From Actinoallomurus iriomotensis (GTDB lineage Bacteria > Actinomycetota > Actinomycetes > Streptosporangiales > Streptosporangiaceae), in the NCBI RefSeq assembly GCF_030269445.1, contig NZ_BSTJ01000009.1, forward strand, positions 372,001-436,000: DNA of 64,000 bases. The letters are read 5' to 3'. This document shows, piece by piece, positions 50,107 to 58,837 of this stretch. The translations under genes and the position numbers were made by a program. The stretch's first letter is position 1. Every line of letters begins with the position of its first letter. A model generated the notes under the pieces. It saw only the letters and a program-made list of their open reading frames with translations. It made no database searches and had not been told where the DNA came from.

Positions 50107-50131
50107 GTAGTACTACAGTTGGTAGTACTAC
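50107..50131. promoter_or_regulatory. Twin GTAGTACTAC palindromes upstream of the whiB operon
   Basis: Two identical perfect 10-bp palindromes, GTAGTACTAC, at 50107-50116 and 50122-50131. Their 15-bp spacing puts them on different faces of the helix. They sit 30 bases before the small gene and whiB and overlap where the promoter should be. Regulator unknown. Confidence 0.65.
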
Positions 50132-50160
50132 AACATGTCAATGCGTCGATGGAGGCGGCA

Positions 50161-50397
50161 GTGACCGCACCGCCCGTGCTGGTGTCTCCGACCCGCCTGC
50201 TGGACCACCGTCTCGAGGATCTCGTCGCCACGGAACTGGCCCGGCTGGCCCGCCGGGCACCCGCACTGGCCGACGACCACCTAGGTCTCGTCGAGGCGTC
50301 GCTGCAACAGATCATCAACCGGCTGCTGCCGGCTCGGGGGCGCGCGAGTGCCTCCCCCGAGGCGGTGGCCGCCCTGTTCGACCTGGAGTGGGTGTGA
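50161..50397 (+). CDS. Small conserved-looking protein preceding WhiB, 78 aa
   Basis: GTG 50161 follows GGAGG with 5-base spacing. The product is mostly helical (LLDHRLEDLVATELARLARR, then LVEASLQQIINRLLPARG) with no known domain. Its stop overlaps the WhiB start (GTGTGA), so the two are translationally coupled. The pairing suggests a role linked to WhiB, for example as a modulator, but nothing proves this. Confidence 0.7.
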   Translation: MTAPPVLVSPTRLLDHRLEDLVATELARLARRAPALADDHLGLVEASLQQIINRLLPARGRASASPEAVAALFDLEWV

Positions 50398-50654
50398 ACA
50401 TCGAGCACTGGACGGACCTCGCGGCCTGTCGTGGCGAGGACCCCGAACTCTTCTACCCGGTGAGCGCGACCGGACCGGCCATCATGCAGGTGGAAGAGGC
50501 CAAGCGCGTGTGCGCGGGCTGCCCGGTCACCGCGGACTGCCTGAACTGGGCCCTCCGCGCCGGCGAGCCGGCCGGCATCTGGGGCGGCACCACCCCGGAG
50601 GAGCGTCGCTACCTGCGCCTGAAGCCCCTCCCGACGGCCCCCGCCTGGTACTGA
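50394..50654 (+). CDS. WhiB family redox-sensing transcription factor
   Basis: An 86-residue WhiB-like protein with the four Cys ligands of the [4Fe-4S] cluster (about C12, C40, C43 and C49: AACRGED, VCAGCPVTADC) and the GIWGGTTPEERR beta-turn. WhiB proteins bind sigma factor region 4 and redirect transcription in response to oxygen or NO. The GTG start overlaps the preceding small gene. Twin palindromes upstream probably regulate the pair. Confidence 0.92.
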   Translation: MNIEHWTDLAACRGEDPELFYPVSATGPAIMQVEEAKRVCAGCPVTADCLNWALRAGEPAGIWGGTTPEERRYLRLKPLPTAPAWY

Positions 50655-50723
50655 GCGCCCTCGGTCATCCACAGCACGGCTGAACTTATTTCGCCGACAC
50701 ACCGGGCGACGTACCGTTGCCGC

Positions 50724-51332
50724 ATGACCGACGCCTCCCTCCCCACGCGTTCGCCGAGTGACGGGCTCACCGGGCACGCGTCGCGTGTGGTCGGTGCTCT
50801 CTTCATGACGTTCCTGCTGCTCGGCGCGTGCTGGGCGGTGGAAGTGGTGAACTACGCCGACGACGGCGCGCTCAGCGCCCGTTACGGCATCCGCCCGCAC
50901 GACACGGGCCAGATCTGGCACGTCTTCACCGCGCCGTTCCTCCACGCGAACCTCGACCACATCATGGCCAACTCCGTGCCGTTGGCGGTCTTCGCCTTCC
51001 TGGCCGCGCTGCGCGGGGTGTCACGCTTCGTCTCGGTCAGCCTGATCATCATCGTGGCGAGCGGCCTGGGCGTCTTCTTCCTCTCCGCGCCCGACAGTGT
51101 GACCGTCGGGGCCAGCGGACTGATCTTCGGATACTTCGGCTACCTGCTCGCCCGCGGCTTCGTCGAGCACCGGGCGTTCGACATCGTGGTGGCCGTCATC
51201 CTCGCCGTGTTCTACGGCACGATGATCTTCGGCGCGCTGCCGGGACAGCCCGGGATCTCCTGGCAGGCGCACATGTTCGGGCTGATCGGCGGCATCCTCG
51301 CCGCCTGGATGACCCGGCAGCGCACGGCCTGA
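50724..51332 (+). CDS. Rhomboid family intramembrane serine protease
   Basis: A 202-residue polytopic membrane protein. Rhomboid signatures: HANLDHIMANS (helix with the oxyanion Asn), GASGLIFGYFGY (catalytic Ser about 131) and QAHMFGLIGG (catalytic His about 183), with six helices. It cleaves transmembrane substrates within the bilayer. The substrate is unknown. It is transcribed in the same direction as whiB, 69 bases downstream. Confidence 0.88.
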   Translation: MTDASLPTRSPSDGLTGHASRVVGALFMTFLLLGACWAVEVVNYADDGALSARYGIRPHDTGQIWHVFTAPFLHANLDHIMANSVPLAVFAFLAALRGVSRFVSVSLIIIVASGLGVFFLSAPDSVTVGASGLIFGYFGYLLARGFVEHRAFDIVVAVILAVFYGTMIFGALPGQPGISWQAHMFGLIGGILAAWMTRQRTA

Positions 51333-51346
51333 CCTCCGGGAGGCGT

Positions 51347-52039
51347 CTATGCGCGCACGCTGATGTCGGTGACGGTCGCGTCGCGCGGTGTCCGCAGGGC
51401 GTTCACGATCACCGTGGCGACCGTCCGCGGGGACATGAACTCGTCCGGGTCGTACTCCTCGCCCTCCAGGGCGCGCACCTGACGCTGCATCTCGCTCGCC
51501 GTACGGCCCGGGAACACCGACGTGACCCGCAGCTCCGGCTCCTCCGCGCGCAGCGAGTCGGCGAGTGCGCGCAGCGCGTGCTTGCTCGCCGCGTACGCGC
51601 TCCAGGCCGGCTTGGAGCGCAGCCCCGAGCCGGAGTTGACGAACACCACGTGTCCACGGGCCGCGCGCAGCGACGGCAGCAGCAGGCGGGTCAGCTCGGC
51701 GGGCGCGGCGGTGTTCACCAGGAGCTGGTCGAGCCAGTCGCCGGGCCGCAGCTGCTCGATCGTGCCCAGCCGGATCCCTCCGGCGCTGTGCACGAGGCCG
51801 TCCAGCGGCGGGAGCTCCGCCTCGCCGAGCGCCGGCTCGATCTGCCGCGGGTCGGTCAGGTCCAGGACGAGGGTGCGCACCCGTTCGCCGCCCGTGTCGC
51901 CGGCGATCCGGCGCGCGGTGGCGTCGAGGCGTTCGGCCGAACGCCCGGTGAGGATGACGTGGTGACCGTCCTCGTGCAGCATCTCGGCCACGGCCGCGCC
52001 GATGGCGCCGGTGGCCCCGGTGATCAGGTAAGTGCCCAC
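51347..52039 (-). CDS. Short-chain dehydrogenase/reductase
   Basis: Start at GTG 52039 (VGTYLITGATGAIG). The 230-residue SDR has the nucleotide motif GATGAIG, a Ser-Tyr-Lys triad in SGSGLRS and YAASK, and the NSAGG-like HSAGG. It oxidises or reduces an unknown alcohol or ketone with NADP(H). It follows the membrane protein gene (52050-53537) by 10 bases on the same strand, so the two are likely one operon. Confidence 0.87.
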   Translation of the reverse strand: MGTYLITGATGAIGAAVAEMLHEDGHHVILTGRSAERLDATARRIAGDTGGERVRTLVLDLTDPRQIEPALGEAELPPLDGLVHSAGGIRLGTIEQLRPGDWLDQLLVNTAAPAELTRLLLPSLRAARGHVVFVNSGSGLRSKPAWSAYAASKHALRALADSLRAEEPELRVTSVFPGRTASEMQRQVRALEGEEYDPDEFMSPRTVATVIVNALRTPRDATVTDISVRA

Positions 52040-52049
52040 GTCACCATCC

Positions 52050-53537
52050 TCACGCACGACGGAGCACGCGGGCGACACCGGCGATCAGGGCGGTCGCCAG
52101 GATCCATCCCGTGCCGGTCAGCCCCCACGCCAGCCAGTCCGTCCAGCCGACCGGATCCCAGGCGCTGCGCTGCCCGAACGTCTCCAGCGGCAGCATCAGA
52201 TCCAGTGTGTAGACGAACGCGTGGAAGTGCGGGCGTTCGTCCGGCTGCCGGATCGTGTGCGGGTGGTACACGCTGAAGACGATCGTGCCCACGGCCACCA
52301 GCAGCACGAGCCACAGCCCGGAGATCCACGGCCGGTAGCCGTACCCGACCGTCCAGTCGAGGAGCACGCCCCACGTACGGCTGACCGGGTTCAGGTGCCG
52401 GCGGCGCGCCCGCTGCTTGACGAGCTGGCACCGGCGCGCGAGGTCGTCCCGGCCGATCTGGCGCAGCCACGTGGCGAGCTGCTCGTACGGCTGCGGGCGG
52501 AAGCCCATCGGGTCCCGGCCGACCCAGCCCAGCCGTCTGGCCTCGGGCCCGCCGCGCAGGGTCTGGTAGACGAGCCCGTTGAGGCGGAGCGTCTCCGGCC
52601 ACACGTCCTCGCGATCGAGGATGACGTCGATCGTGGAGTACCCGAGCGTCACCTCGCCCTCGATCGCCACGCGTGGCGTGAGGATCAGCTCCTTGACCTG
52701 TGCGTGAGAGAGGTGGAGCGCTCGCTGCCCCGGGGCGTGCAACGCGCCGTCGTCGAAGGACAGCGTGCCGGTGATCCGGGCGCCGCGCAGCCGCACCGGG
52801 CCCTCGGCGGTGAAGCCCTCGCTGCACTCCATCCGGTCCTCGACGAGAAGGTTCTCCCCGTCGAGCGCGAAGCCGTCGGGGGCGCGCAGCGTCGTACGTT
52901 CGAGGAAGAGCCCGCCGGTCATCCGGGCGCCGGTGAGCCGTACGCCGCCGGTGATATCCGAATTACGGATGAACGCGCCGACGTCGACCGTGAGCCCGCC
53001 GGCGAACAGCGCGTACCCGCCCGGGTTGCGGATCTTCGCGCCGTTGATCCGGAGGCCGCCGGAGACGTATCCGCGGATCAGCCGCACCTCACCGTCGATC
53101 TCCGACCCGGACAGGCTGAAGAACCCGTCGACGCGCAGCCCGCCGCCGTCGAAGCCGGGCATCGAGCAGTCGCCGAACCGCATCTGCCGGGCGCGGGCGT
53201 TGGAGAAGTCGGGCGTCTCGTCCAGGACGCAGTGCCGCAGGCGGAGCTCGCACCCGACCTCGCCGCCGGACACGTTGATCGCCCCGGTGATCCGGGCCCC
53301 GCGGAGGCGGAGGGCCGGCACCCGGCCGGGCGCGCGGTCGTGGGCGCCGAGCAGGAGGGCCGCGATCACCTCGGCCCGCACGATCCGCTCCGGATCGTCC
53401 GTGCCGTCGGGCCGGTCGTCCCCGAGGTCGACGGGCGCGCCGGTGGGGTAGGCGTCCCAGAGCCGCTGTTCGACGGGGGTCAGGCCGGGCCGGTCACGTC
53501 TGAACCAGGCGACGAGGGAATCCCAGGCATCGGCCAC
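52050..53537 (-). CDS. Large membrane protein with pentapeptide/beta-helix-like repeat domain
   Basis: A 495-residue protein. From about residue 75 to 300 it has many ~20-residue repeats built on L-RGARITG (LRLRGARITGAINV, LRINGAKIRNPGGYAL, VRLTGARMTGGLF, VRLRGARITGTLSF), as in right-handed beta-helices. A helical linker (QLATWLRQIGRDDLARRC) and three C-terminal hydrophobic helices follow. The repeat domain is probably cytoplasmic and anchored by the C terminus. Similar proteins are widespread in actinomycetes, with no function known to me. Confidence 0.75.
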   Translation of the reverse strand: MADAWDSLVAWFRRDRPGLTPVEQRLWDAYPTGAPVDLGDDRPDGTDDPERIVRAEVIAALLLGAHDRAPGRVPALRLRGARITGAINVSGGEVGCELRLRHCVLDETPDFSNARARQMRFGDCSMPGFDGGGLRVDGFFSLSGSEIDGEVRLIRGYVSGGLRINGAKIRNPGGYALFAGGLTVDVGAFIRNSDITGGVRLTGARMTGGLFLERTTLRAPDGFALDGENLLVEDRMECSEGFTAEGPVRLRGARITGTLSFDDGALHAPGQRALHLSHAQVKELILTPRVAIEGEVTLGYSTIDVILDREDVWPETLRLNGLVYQTLRGGPEARRLGWVGRDPMGFRPQPYEQLATWLRQIGRDDLARRCQLVKQRARRRHLNPVSRTWGVLLDWTVGYGYRPWISGLWLVLLVAVGTIVFSVYHPHTIRQPDERPHFHAFVYTLDLMLPLETFGQRSAWDPVGWTDWLAWGLTGTGWILATALIAGVARVLRRA

Positions 53538-53603
53538 AGGCCGTAATCGTAGAGGTTCCGGCGGCGTACGTGTCGTGACAACAGGCGATATGAACGGCTG
53601 CTC

Positions 53604-54443
53604 TCATGGCGGCGACGCGGGGTGGAACGGGTGTACCTCGTGCAACCCGTGCTCGGTCACGATGTACGTCGACTCGGGTACCTCGTTCCACGCGCCCGGA
53701 AGATCGCGCAGCGGCTCGGAGACGACGATCCGCGCGTCGTCGGACAGCACCTCCCGGATGAAGACCTCCGGGTGCAGTTGCCGGAGAGTGCGCACCTCGG
53801 TGCTGTAGAACAGGGACCGCGACCGGTTCTGGCTGGAGTACCGGAAGGACCACACCCGCTCGCCGTCGGAGGTCGCGACGGTCATCTGCACCGCGTTCTC
53901 GACGCCGTACCGCCGTCCGGTCCACTCGACGAAACCCACCATCCGCTCGACCGCCGCGGGCGGGTCCTGGCGCAGTCCGAAGGTGAGCGCGAGGAAGAAC
54001 ATCACCTCGGAGTCCGTCGAGCCCTCGATCGCCGGGTAGAGCTCCGGATCGACGGCGAACACCAGATCGCGCTTGAGGCGGCCGAAGTCGGTGATCGCGC
54101 CGTTGTGCATCCACAGCCACCGGCCGTACCGGAACGGGTGGCAGTTGGTCTGCTGCACCGCGGACCCGGTGGAGGCGCGGATGTGCGCGAAGAACAGTCG
54201 CGAGCGGAAATGGCCGGCGAGTTCGCGCAGGTTCAGGTCGCTCCACGCCGGTATGGTGCTCCGCACCACCGTGGGCGGGACGTCGCCGTCACCCTCGTAC
54301 AGGCCCAGACCGTATCCGTCGCCGTTGGTCGTCTCCGCTCCCAGCCGGGCGAACCGGCTCTGCTCGATCAGCGAGTGCTCCGGTTCGTAGAGAAGTTCGT
54401 CGAGAAGGATCGGAGAGCCGGTATAAGCGAGCCATCGGCACAT
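53604..54443 (-). CDS. Class II glutamine amidotransferase (EgtC-like)
   Basis: The start at ATG 54443 gives MCRWLAYTG, placing the catalytic Cys at position 2 as the Ntn family requires. Other family residues: [15 protein letters not shown] and WMHNGAI (oxyanion Asn-Gly). The 279-residue size fits EgtC/YafJ-type amidotransferases. EgtC removes Glu in ergothioneine synthesis, but no egtBD genes are near, so YafJ-like unknown function is equally possible. Confidence 0.85.
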   Translation of the reverse strand: MCRWLAYTGSPILLDELLYEPEHSLIEQSRFARLGAETTNGDGYGLGLYEGDGDVPPTVVRSTIPAWSDLNLRELAGHFRSRLFFAHIRASTGSAVQQTNCHPFRYGRWLWMHNGAITDFGRLKRDLVFAVDPELYPAIEGSTDSEVMFFLALTFGLRQDPPAAVERMVGFVEWTGRRYGVENAVQMTVATSDGERVWSFRYSSQNRSRSLFYSTEVRTLRQLHPEVFIREVLSDDARIVVSEPLRDLPGAWNEVPESTYIVTEHGLHEVHPFHPASPP

Positions 54444-54496
54444 GTGTGCCCCCTCCCCGGGCAACGGAAAATTCCCTTCTCCTGTTTGTATGTCCG

Positions 54497-54537
54497 GTTA
54501 CCGGCGGGTAGCATCATGCGTGTTACTAGCCGGTACG
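54497..54537. promoter_or_regulatory. Twin operator-like sites upstream of the acyl-CoA dehydrogenase
   Basis: GTTACCGGCGGGTAGC (54497-54512) and GTTACTAGCCGGTACG (54522-54537) are related imperfect palindromes exactly 25 bp apart. They resemble TetR-type operators of actinobacterial fatty-acid degradation genes. Regulator not identified. Confidence 0.5.
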
Positions 54538-54578
54538 TAAGGGCACGACTCGCCCGCCCGAGAGCTACGGGGTGCTTC

Positions 54579-56411
54579 ATGGGCCACTACAAGAGCAACC
54601 TGCGGGACATCGAGTTCAACCTCTTCGAGGTGCTCGGTCGTCAGGACGTCCTGGGCACCGGGCCCTTCAGTGAGGTCGACGAGGCGACCGCGCGCAGCGC
54701 TCTGGAAGAGGTGAACCGCCTCGCGACCGGCGTGCTCGCCGACTCGTACGAGGACGCGGACCGGCACCCCCCGGTCTTCGACCCGGCCACCCACTCGGTC
54801 ACCATGCCCGAGGCCTTCAAGAAGTCGTTCAAGGCCTACTTCAACGACGCCGAGTGGTGGCGGCTCGAACTGCCCGTCGAGCTCGGCGGCATGCACGCGC
54901 CCCGCAGCCTGCACTGGTCCGTCGCCGAACTCATCCTCGGCGCCAATCCGGCCATCTGGATGTACTCCAGCGGCCCCAGCTTCGCCCAGCTCCTGTGGGA
55001 GATCGGCACGCCCGAGCAGAAGAAGCTCGCCGAGCTCGCCATCGAGAGTCACTGGGGTTCGACCATGGTGCTCACCGAGCCGGACGCGGGATCCGACGTC
55101 GGCGCCGGCCGTACGAAGGCGATCGAGCAGCCCGACGGCACCTGGCACATCGAGGGCGTCAAGCGCTTCATCACCAGCGCCGAGCACGACATGGCCGACA
55201 ACATCCTGCACTACGTGCTGGCCCGCCCCGAGGGCGCCGGGCCGGGCACCAAGGGCCTGTCGATGTTCATCGTGCCGAAGTACCTCATCGACACCGAGAC
55301 CGGTGAGCTCGGCGAGCGCAACGGCGCGTACGTCACCAACGTCGAGAAGAAGATGGGTCTGAAGGCCTCCACGACCTGCGAGCTGACGTTCGGCGAGAAG
55401 CACCCGGCGGTCGGCTACCTCGTGGGCGGCGTGCACGAGGGCATCAAGCAGATGTTCATGATCATCGAGCAGGCCCGCATGATGGTCGGCACCAAGGCGA
55501 TCTCCACGCTGTCCACCGGCTACCTCAACGCGCTGGCGTACGCCAAGGAGCGCGTGCAGGGCGCCGACCTGACCAAGATGGCCGACAAGACCTCGCCGCG
55601 CGTCACCATCACCCACCACCCCGACGTACGCCGCCTGCTCATGCTGCAGAAGTCCTACGCGGAGGGCATGCGGGCGCTCGTCCTGTACACCGCGACGTAC
55701 CAGGACAAGATCCAGATCGCGCGCGCCGAGGGAACGCGCGACGAACTGGCGGAGAACGTCAACGACCTGCTGCTGCCGATCGTCAAGGGCGTCGGCTCGG
55801 AGCGGGCGTACGAGGTGCTGACGCAGTCGCTCCAGACGCTCGGCGGCTCCGGCTTCCTGCAGGACTACCCGATCGAGCAGTACATCCGGGACGCCAAGAT
55901 CGACTCCCTGTATGAGGGCACCACGGCGATCCAGGGCATGGACTTCTTCTTCCGCAAGATCCTGCGCAACAACGGCGAGGCGCTCCAGCACCTCGCCACG
56001 CAGATCAAGGAGTTCGCCGAGAGCGACGCGGGCAACGGCCGCCTCAAGCAGGAGCGCGCCCTGCTCGCCAAGGCCCTGGACGACGCGCAGGGCATCGTGA
56101 CCCCGATGGTCGGCTGGGCGATCGAGTCCATGGAGAAGCCGCAGGAGGCCTACAAGGTCGGCCTCAACACCACCCGCCTGCTCATGGTGCTCGGCGACGT
56201 GGTCATCGCCTGGCTGCTCTGCCGGCAGGCCGAGGTCGCGCTGAACCGGCTCGGCGGCGAACTGTCACCCGCCGACCAGGCGTTCTACAGCGGCAAGGTG
56301 GCCGCCGCGCAGTTCTTCTGCGCGACCCAGCTGCCCAAGGTCGCCGCCGAGCGCGCCATCGTGGAGGCGACCACCACCGATCTGATGGAACTGCCCGAAG
56401 AGGCTTTCTGA
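54579..56411 (+). CDS. Acyl-CoA dehydrogenase (large, about 610 aa, FadE type)
   Basis: A 610-residue ACAD with the N-terminal extension typical of long actinobacterial FadE enzymes. FAD/acyl-CoA region: [13 protein letters not shown] and [13 protein letters not shown]-terminal helical domain: [20 protein letters not shown] with the family arginine and [13 protein letters not shown], followed by about 130 extra residues. It catalyses alpha,beta-dehydrogenation of fatty acyl-CoA in beta-oxidation. It stands alone with two operator-like sites upstream. Confidence 0.9.
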   Translation: MGHYKSNLRDIEFNLFEVLGRQDVLGTGPFSEVDEATARSALEEVNRLATGVLADSYEDADRHPPVFDPATHSVTMPEAFKKSFKAYFNDAEWWRLELPVELGGMHAPRSLHWSVAELILGANPAIWMYSSGPSFAQLLWEIGTPEQKKLAELAIESHWGSTMVLTEPDAGSDVGAGRTKAIEQPDGTWHIEGVKRFITSAEHDMADNILHYVLARPEGAGPGTKGLSMFIVPKYLIDTETGELGERNGAYVTNVEKKMGLKASTTCELTFGEKHPAVGYLVGGVHEGIKQMFMIIEQARMMVGTKAISTLSTGYLNALAYAKERVQGADLTKMADKTSPRVTITHHPDVRRLLMLQKSYAEGMRALVLYTATYQDKIQIARAEGTRDELAENVNDLLLPIVKGVGSERAYEVLTQSLQTLGGSGFLQDYPIEQYIRDAKIDSLYEGTTAIQGMDFFFRKILRNNGEALQHLATQIKEFAESDAGNGRLKQERALLAKALDDAQGIVTPMVGWAIESMEKPQEAYKVGLNTTRLLMVLGDVVIAWLLCRQAEVALNRLGGELSPADQAFYSGKVAAAQFFCATQLPKVAAERAIVEATTTDLMELPEEAF

Positions 56412-56580
56412 GCCGATGGCCTGATACACCGCACGAGAGACCATTTCGTATGTCCCGCCGCCCCTGGTTCGAGCGGCGGGACATACGTCATCATCGGTGT
56501 CGATAGGGTGGTGTGCCACAGCAGTCGGGTGTTTACTCGAAGTGAAATCCGGGCCCGTGGGGGTTCCGGAGGTCGGAGGC

Positions 56581-56805
56581 ATGGTGGGCTTTGGCGTCAG
56601 CATCTTCCTGATCACACTTGGGGCCATTTTCAAGTGGGCCATCAAGGCGCACCTCAGCGGCATCGACCTGCCCGCCCTCGGCGTGATCCTGATGGTCGTC
56701 GGCGCCGCCTCGTTCCTGCTGCAGCTCGTCATGATGAGCCGCACCCGCGCCCCGCGCGGCAATCCCGAGGTCATCAACGACGACCGCAACCAGCCGCCGG
56801 TCTGA
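56581..56805 (+). CDS. DUF6458-like small membrane protein, 74 aa
   Basis: ATG 56581 with GGAGG upstream. Two hydrophobic helices (GFGVSIFLITLGAIFKWAI and LGVILMVVGAASFLLQLVM) separated by a short loop containing HLSGIDLPAL, then an Arg/Asn-rich cytoplasmic tail. The layout matches the DUF6458 family of actinobacterial small membrane proteins, from memory. It is 4 bases from the sigma factor gene, so probably co-transcribed. Confidence 0.75.
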   Translation: MVGFGVSIFLITLGAIFKWAIKAHLSGIDLPALGVILMVVGAASFLLQLVMMSRTRAPRGNPEVINDDRNQPPV

Positions 56806-56809
56806 GCCC

Positions 56810-57736
56810 TTGGACTTCGAGCTCTACCGCGGTGAGCTGGTCGCCTACTGCTACCGCATGCTCGGATCGTTCCACGAGGCCGAAGACCTGGTGCAGGAGA
56901 CCATGCTGCGCGCCTGGAAGGCCCGCGACCGGTACGACTCCGCCCGCGCGTCCGTACGGACCTGGCTCTACCGCATCGCGACCAACGCCTGCCTGACCGC
57001 GCTCGACGGCCGGGCGCGGCGGCCGCTGCCGTCCGGGATCGGCGCGCCGAGCGACGACCCCGGAGCGCCGCTCACGCCGGCGCTCGACATCCCCTGGCTC
57101 CAGCCGTTCCCCGACACGCGGTACGACCCGGGCGCACGCGCCGGCCTGCGGCTCGCGCTGGTGGCGGCGACGCAGGTCCTGCCGCCGCGGCAGCGCGCCG
57201 TCCTCGTCCTCCGCGAGGTGCTGGAGTTCAGCGCCGCCGAGGTCGCCACACAGCTCGACACCACGGTCCCGGCGGTCAACAGCGCCCTCCAGCGGGCCCG
57301 GGCCGCCCTCGCCGGCGTCGGGGACATCGGCGAGGTCGCCGAGCCGGACGACCCGGAGGTACGCGCGGTCGTCCAGCGGTACGTCCAGGCGTTCGAGGCG
57401 GCCGACGTCCCGGCGCTCGTCCGGCTGCTCACCGACGAGGCGATCCTGGAGATGCCGCCGGTGCCGCTGTGGTACCGCGGCAGCGCCGACTACGGCCGCT
57501 TCATGCATCGCGTGTTCGCGATGCGCGGGCCGGGTTGGGCGGTACGGACCCTGACCGCGAACGGGCAGCCCGCCCTCGCCGCGTACGCCCCGGAGCCCGG
57601 CGGCGGACACCGGCTGCACACGCTCCAGGTCCTCACGGTCACCGGCGGGCGGGTCGCGCACAACGTGGTGTTCGCCGACCCGTCCGTGTTCCCGGCCTTC
57701 GACCTGCCCGAAAGTTTTTCTTCCGCGGAGCGATGA
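56810..57736 (+). CDS. ECF RNA polymerase sigma factor with SnoaL-like C-terminal domain
   Basis: TTG 56810 start (LDFELYRGELVAYCYRML). Region 2 (GSFHEAEDLVQETMLRAWKA) and region 4 (LPPRQRAVLVLREVLEFSAA, then VNSALQRARAAL) are clear. From about residue 190 a SnoaL-type domain follows (VQRYVQAFEAADVPALVRLL), typical of SigJ/SigG-like ECF groups where it replaces an anti-sigma factor. It is followed by a DHFR-like gene 54 bases downstream, a common partner. Confidence 0.87.
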   Translation: MDFELYRGELVAYCYRMLGSFHEAEDLVQETMLRAWKARDRYDSARASVRTWLYRIATNACLTALDGRARRPLPSGIGAPSDDPGAPLTPALDIPWLQPFPDTRYDPGARAGLRLALVAATQVLPPRQRAVLVLREVLEFSAAEVATQLDTTVPAVNSALQRARAALAGVGDIGEVAEPDDPEVRAVVQRYVQAFEAADVPALVRLLTDEAILEMPPVPLWYRGSADYGRFMHRVFAMRGPGWAVRTLTANGQPALAAYAPEPGGGHRLHTLQVLTVTGGRVAHNVVFADPSVFPAFDLPESFSSAER

Positions 57737-57790
57737 GTCCGGCCGGTCTCGCCGGTATGTACGGCGAGCATCGACCGAAAGGACACCATC

Positions 57791-58342
57791 GTGAGCGTCA
57801 TCGTCATTCAGTTCGTCACTCTGGACGGGATCGTCTCGGACCCGGACGGGTCCGCGGGCACGCCGTCCGGCGGCTGGGCGTTCCGGCACGGACCCGAGAC
57901 CGTCGCCGGGGACAAGTTCAAGCTCGGCGCCACGCTGGACGAGGGGGCCATGCTGCTGGGGCGCAGGACCTGGGAGCTGTTCTCCCGGCTGTGGCCGGGC
58001 CGCGACGACCCGTTCTCCACGCGGATGAACGCCGCGTCGAAGCTGGTCGCCTCCCGTACGCTGACCGACGCGTCGGCGTGGGCGAACTCCCAGGTCATCG
58101 AGGGCGACCTCGTCGACGTCGTCAAGCGTGAACGGCGCGACGTGATCATCACCGGCAGCATCAGCGTCGTGCACGCGCTGATGGCCGAGGACCTGATCGA
58201 TGAGTATCGGCTGCTGACCTTCCCGACGATCCTCGGCGCCGGGGAGCGGCTGTTCCCCGCCGGCGGTCCGCCGGCCCACCTGGAGTGCCGTTCGGCCGAG
58301 AAGAACGGAGCCGCCGTCCTCACCCGGTACGTCAGGGGGTGA
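57791..58342 (+). CDS. Dihydrofolate reductase family protein (RibD C-terminal-like)
   Basis: A 183-residue protein of the RibD-C/DHFR-like fold: IVIQFVTLDGIVSDPDGS, GAMLLGRRTWELF, SRTLTDASAW and RDVIITGSISVVHALM. Such YyaP/YwjB-type reductases act with NADPH on unknown small substrates. It lies in the sigma factor transcription unit and may be a target or accessory of that stress response. GTG start. Confidence 0.85.
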   Translation: MSVIVIQFVTLDGIVSDPDGSAGTPSGGWAFRHGPETVAGDKFKLGATLDEGAMLLGRRTWELFSRLWPGRDDPFSTRMNAASKLVASRTLTDASAWANSQVIEGDLVDVVKRERRDVIITGSISVVHALMAEDLIDEYRLLTFPTILGAGERLFPAGGPPAHLECRSAEKNGAAVLTRYVRG

Positions 58343-58372
58343 GTCCGTTCCATGAGGACGCCGTCCTCGCCG

Positions 58373-58780
58373 CTACGGCAGGACGGCTGAGAGCTCCGGG
58401 TGAGCGTCGAGGGCCCTGGCCGTGACGTCGGCGGGAGCGGCGGCGATGACGCGGTCGAGGGCGGCACGTGAGGTCTGCAGATCGGCGATGGCCCGGGTGA
58501 TCCGGCCACGCTCCTGGGCGAGGTCGGCGAGCAGGTCCGGGCAGGTGGGCACGAGGTGCTCTTCCTCGTCGCGCAGGCACGGGAGGACCGTGGCGATGGC
58601 GCTGGTGTTCAGTCCGGCGGCGAGCAGGCCGCGGATGCGGCGGACCGTGACGACGTCCGCTTCGTCGTACTCTCGATAACCGCTGGAGCGGCGCCGGGGC
58701 CGGAGGAGGTCCTGCTCCTCGTAGTAGCGCAGCAGCCGCTCGTGCACGCCGGTCCGCCTGGACAGTTCGCCGATCCGCAC
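58373..58780 (-). CDS. MerR family transcriptional regulator
   Basis: The start at GTG 58780 (VRIGELSRRTGVHERLLRYY) follows GGGGGA. A 135-residue MerR protein with the usual HTH, RRRSSGYREYDEADV wing and a C-terminal helix containing two Cys (LPCLRDEEEHLVPTCPDLL) that might be redox- or ligand-responsive. It is divergent from an MFS drug exporter over a perfect inverted repeat. Confidence 0.87.
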   Translation of the reverse strand: MRIGELSRRTGVHERLLRYYEEQDLLRPRRRSSGYREYDEADVVTVRRIRGLLAAGLNTSAIATVLPCLRDEEEHLVPTCPDLLADLAQERGRITRAIADLQTSRAALDRVIAAAPADVTARALDAHPELSAVLP

Positions 58781-58802
58781 CTGGTCCCCCTGGGAAGACT
58801 TG

Positions 58803-58824
58803 ACTCTCACATAGATGTGAGAGT
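58803..58824. promoter_or_regulatory. MerR operator in the MFS promoter
   Basis: ACTCTCACAT-AG-ATGTGAGAGT, a perfect 10-bp inverted repeat with a 2-base centre. TTGACT (58800-58805) overlaps its left end and TAGCGT (58826-58831) follows, giving a 20-base spacer. That overlong spacer with an operator inside is the hallmark of MerR-activated promoters. Confidence 0.75.
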
Positions 58825-58837
58825 TTAGCGTCCAGGC

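Noticed and set aside
53622-54578. Long N-terminal extension of the acyl-CoA dehydrogenase
   Set aside because: It is antisense to the amidotransferase gene; the ATG at 54579 begins the family's usual N terminus.
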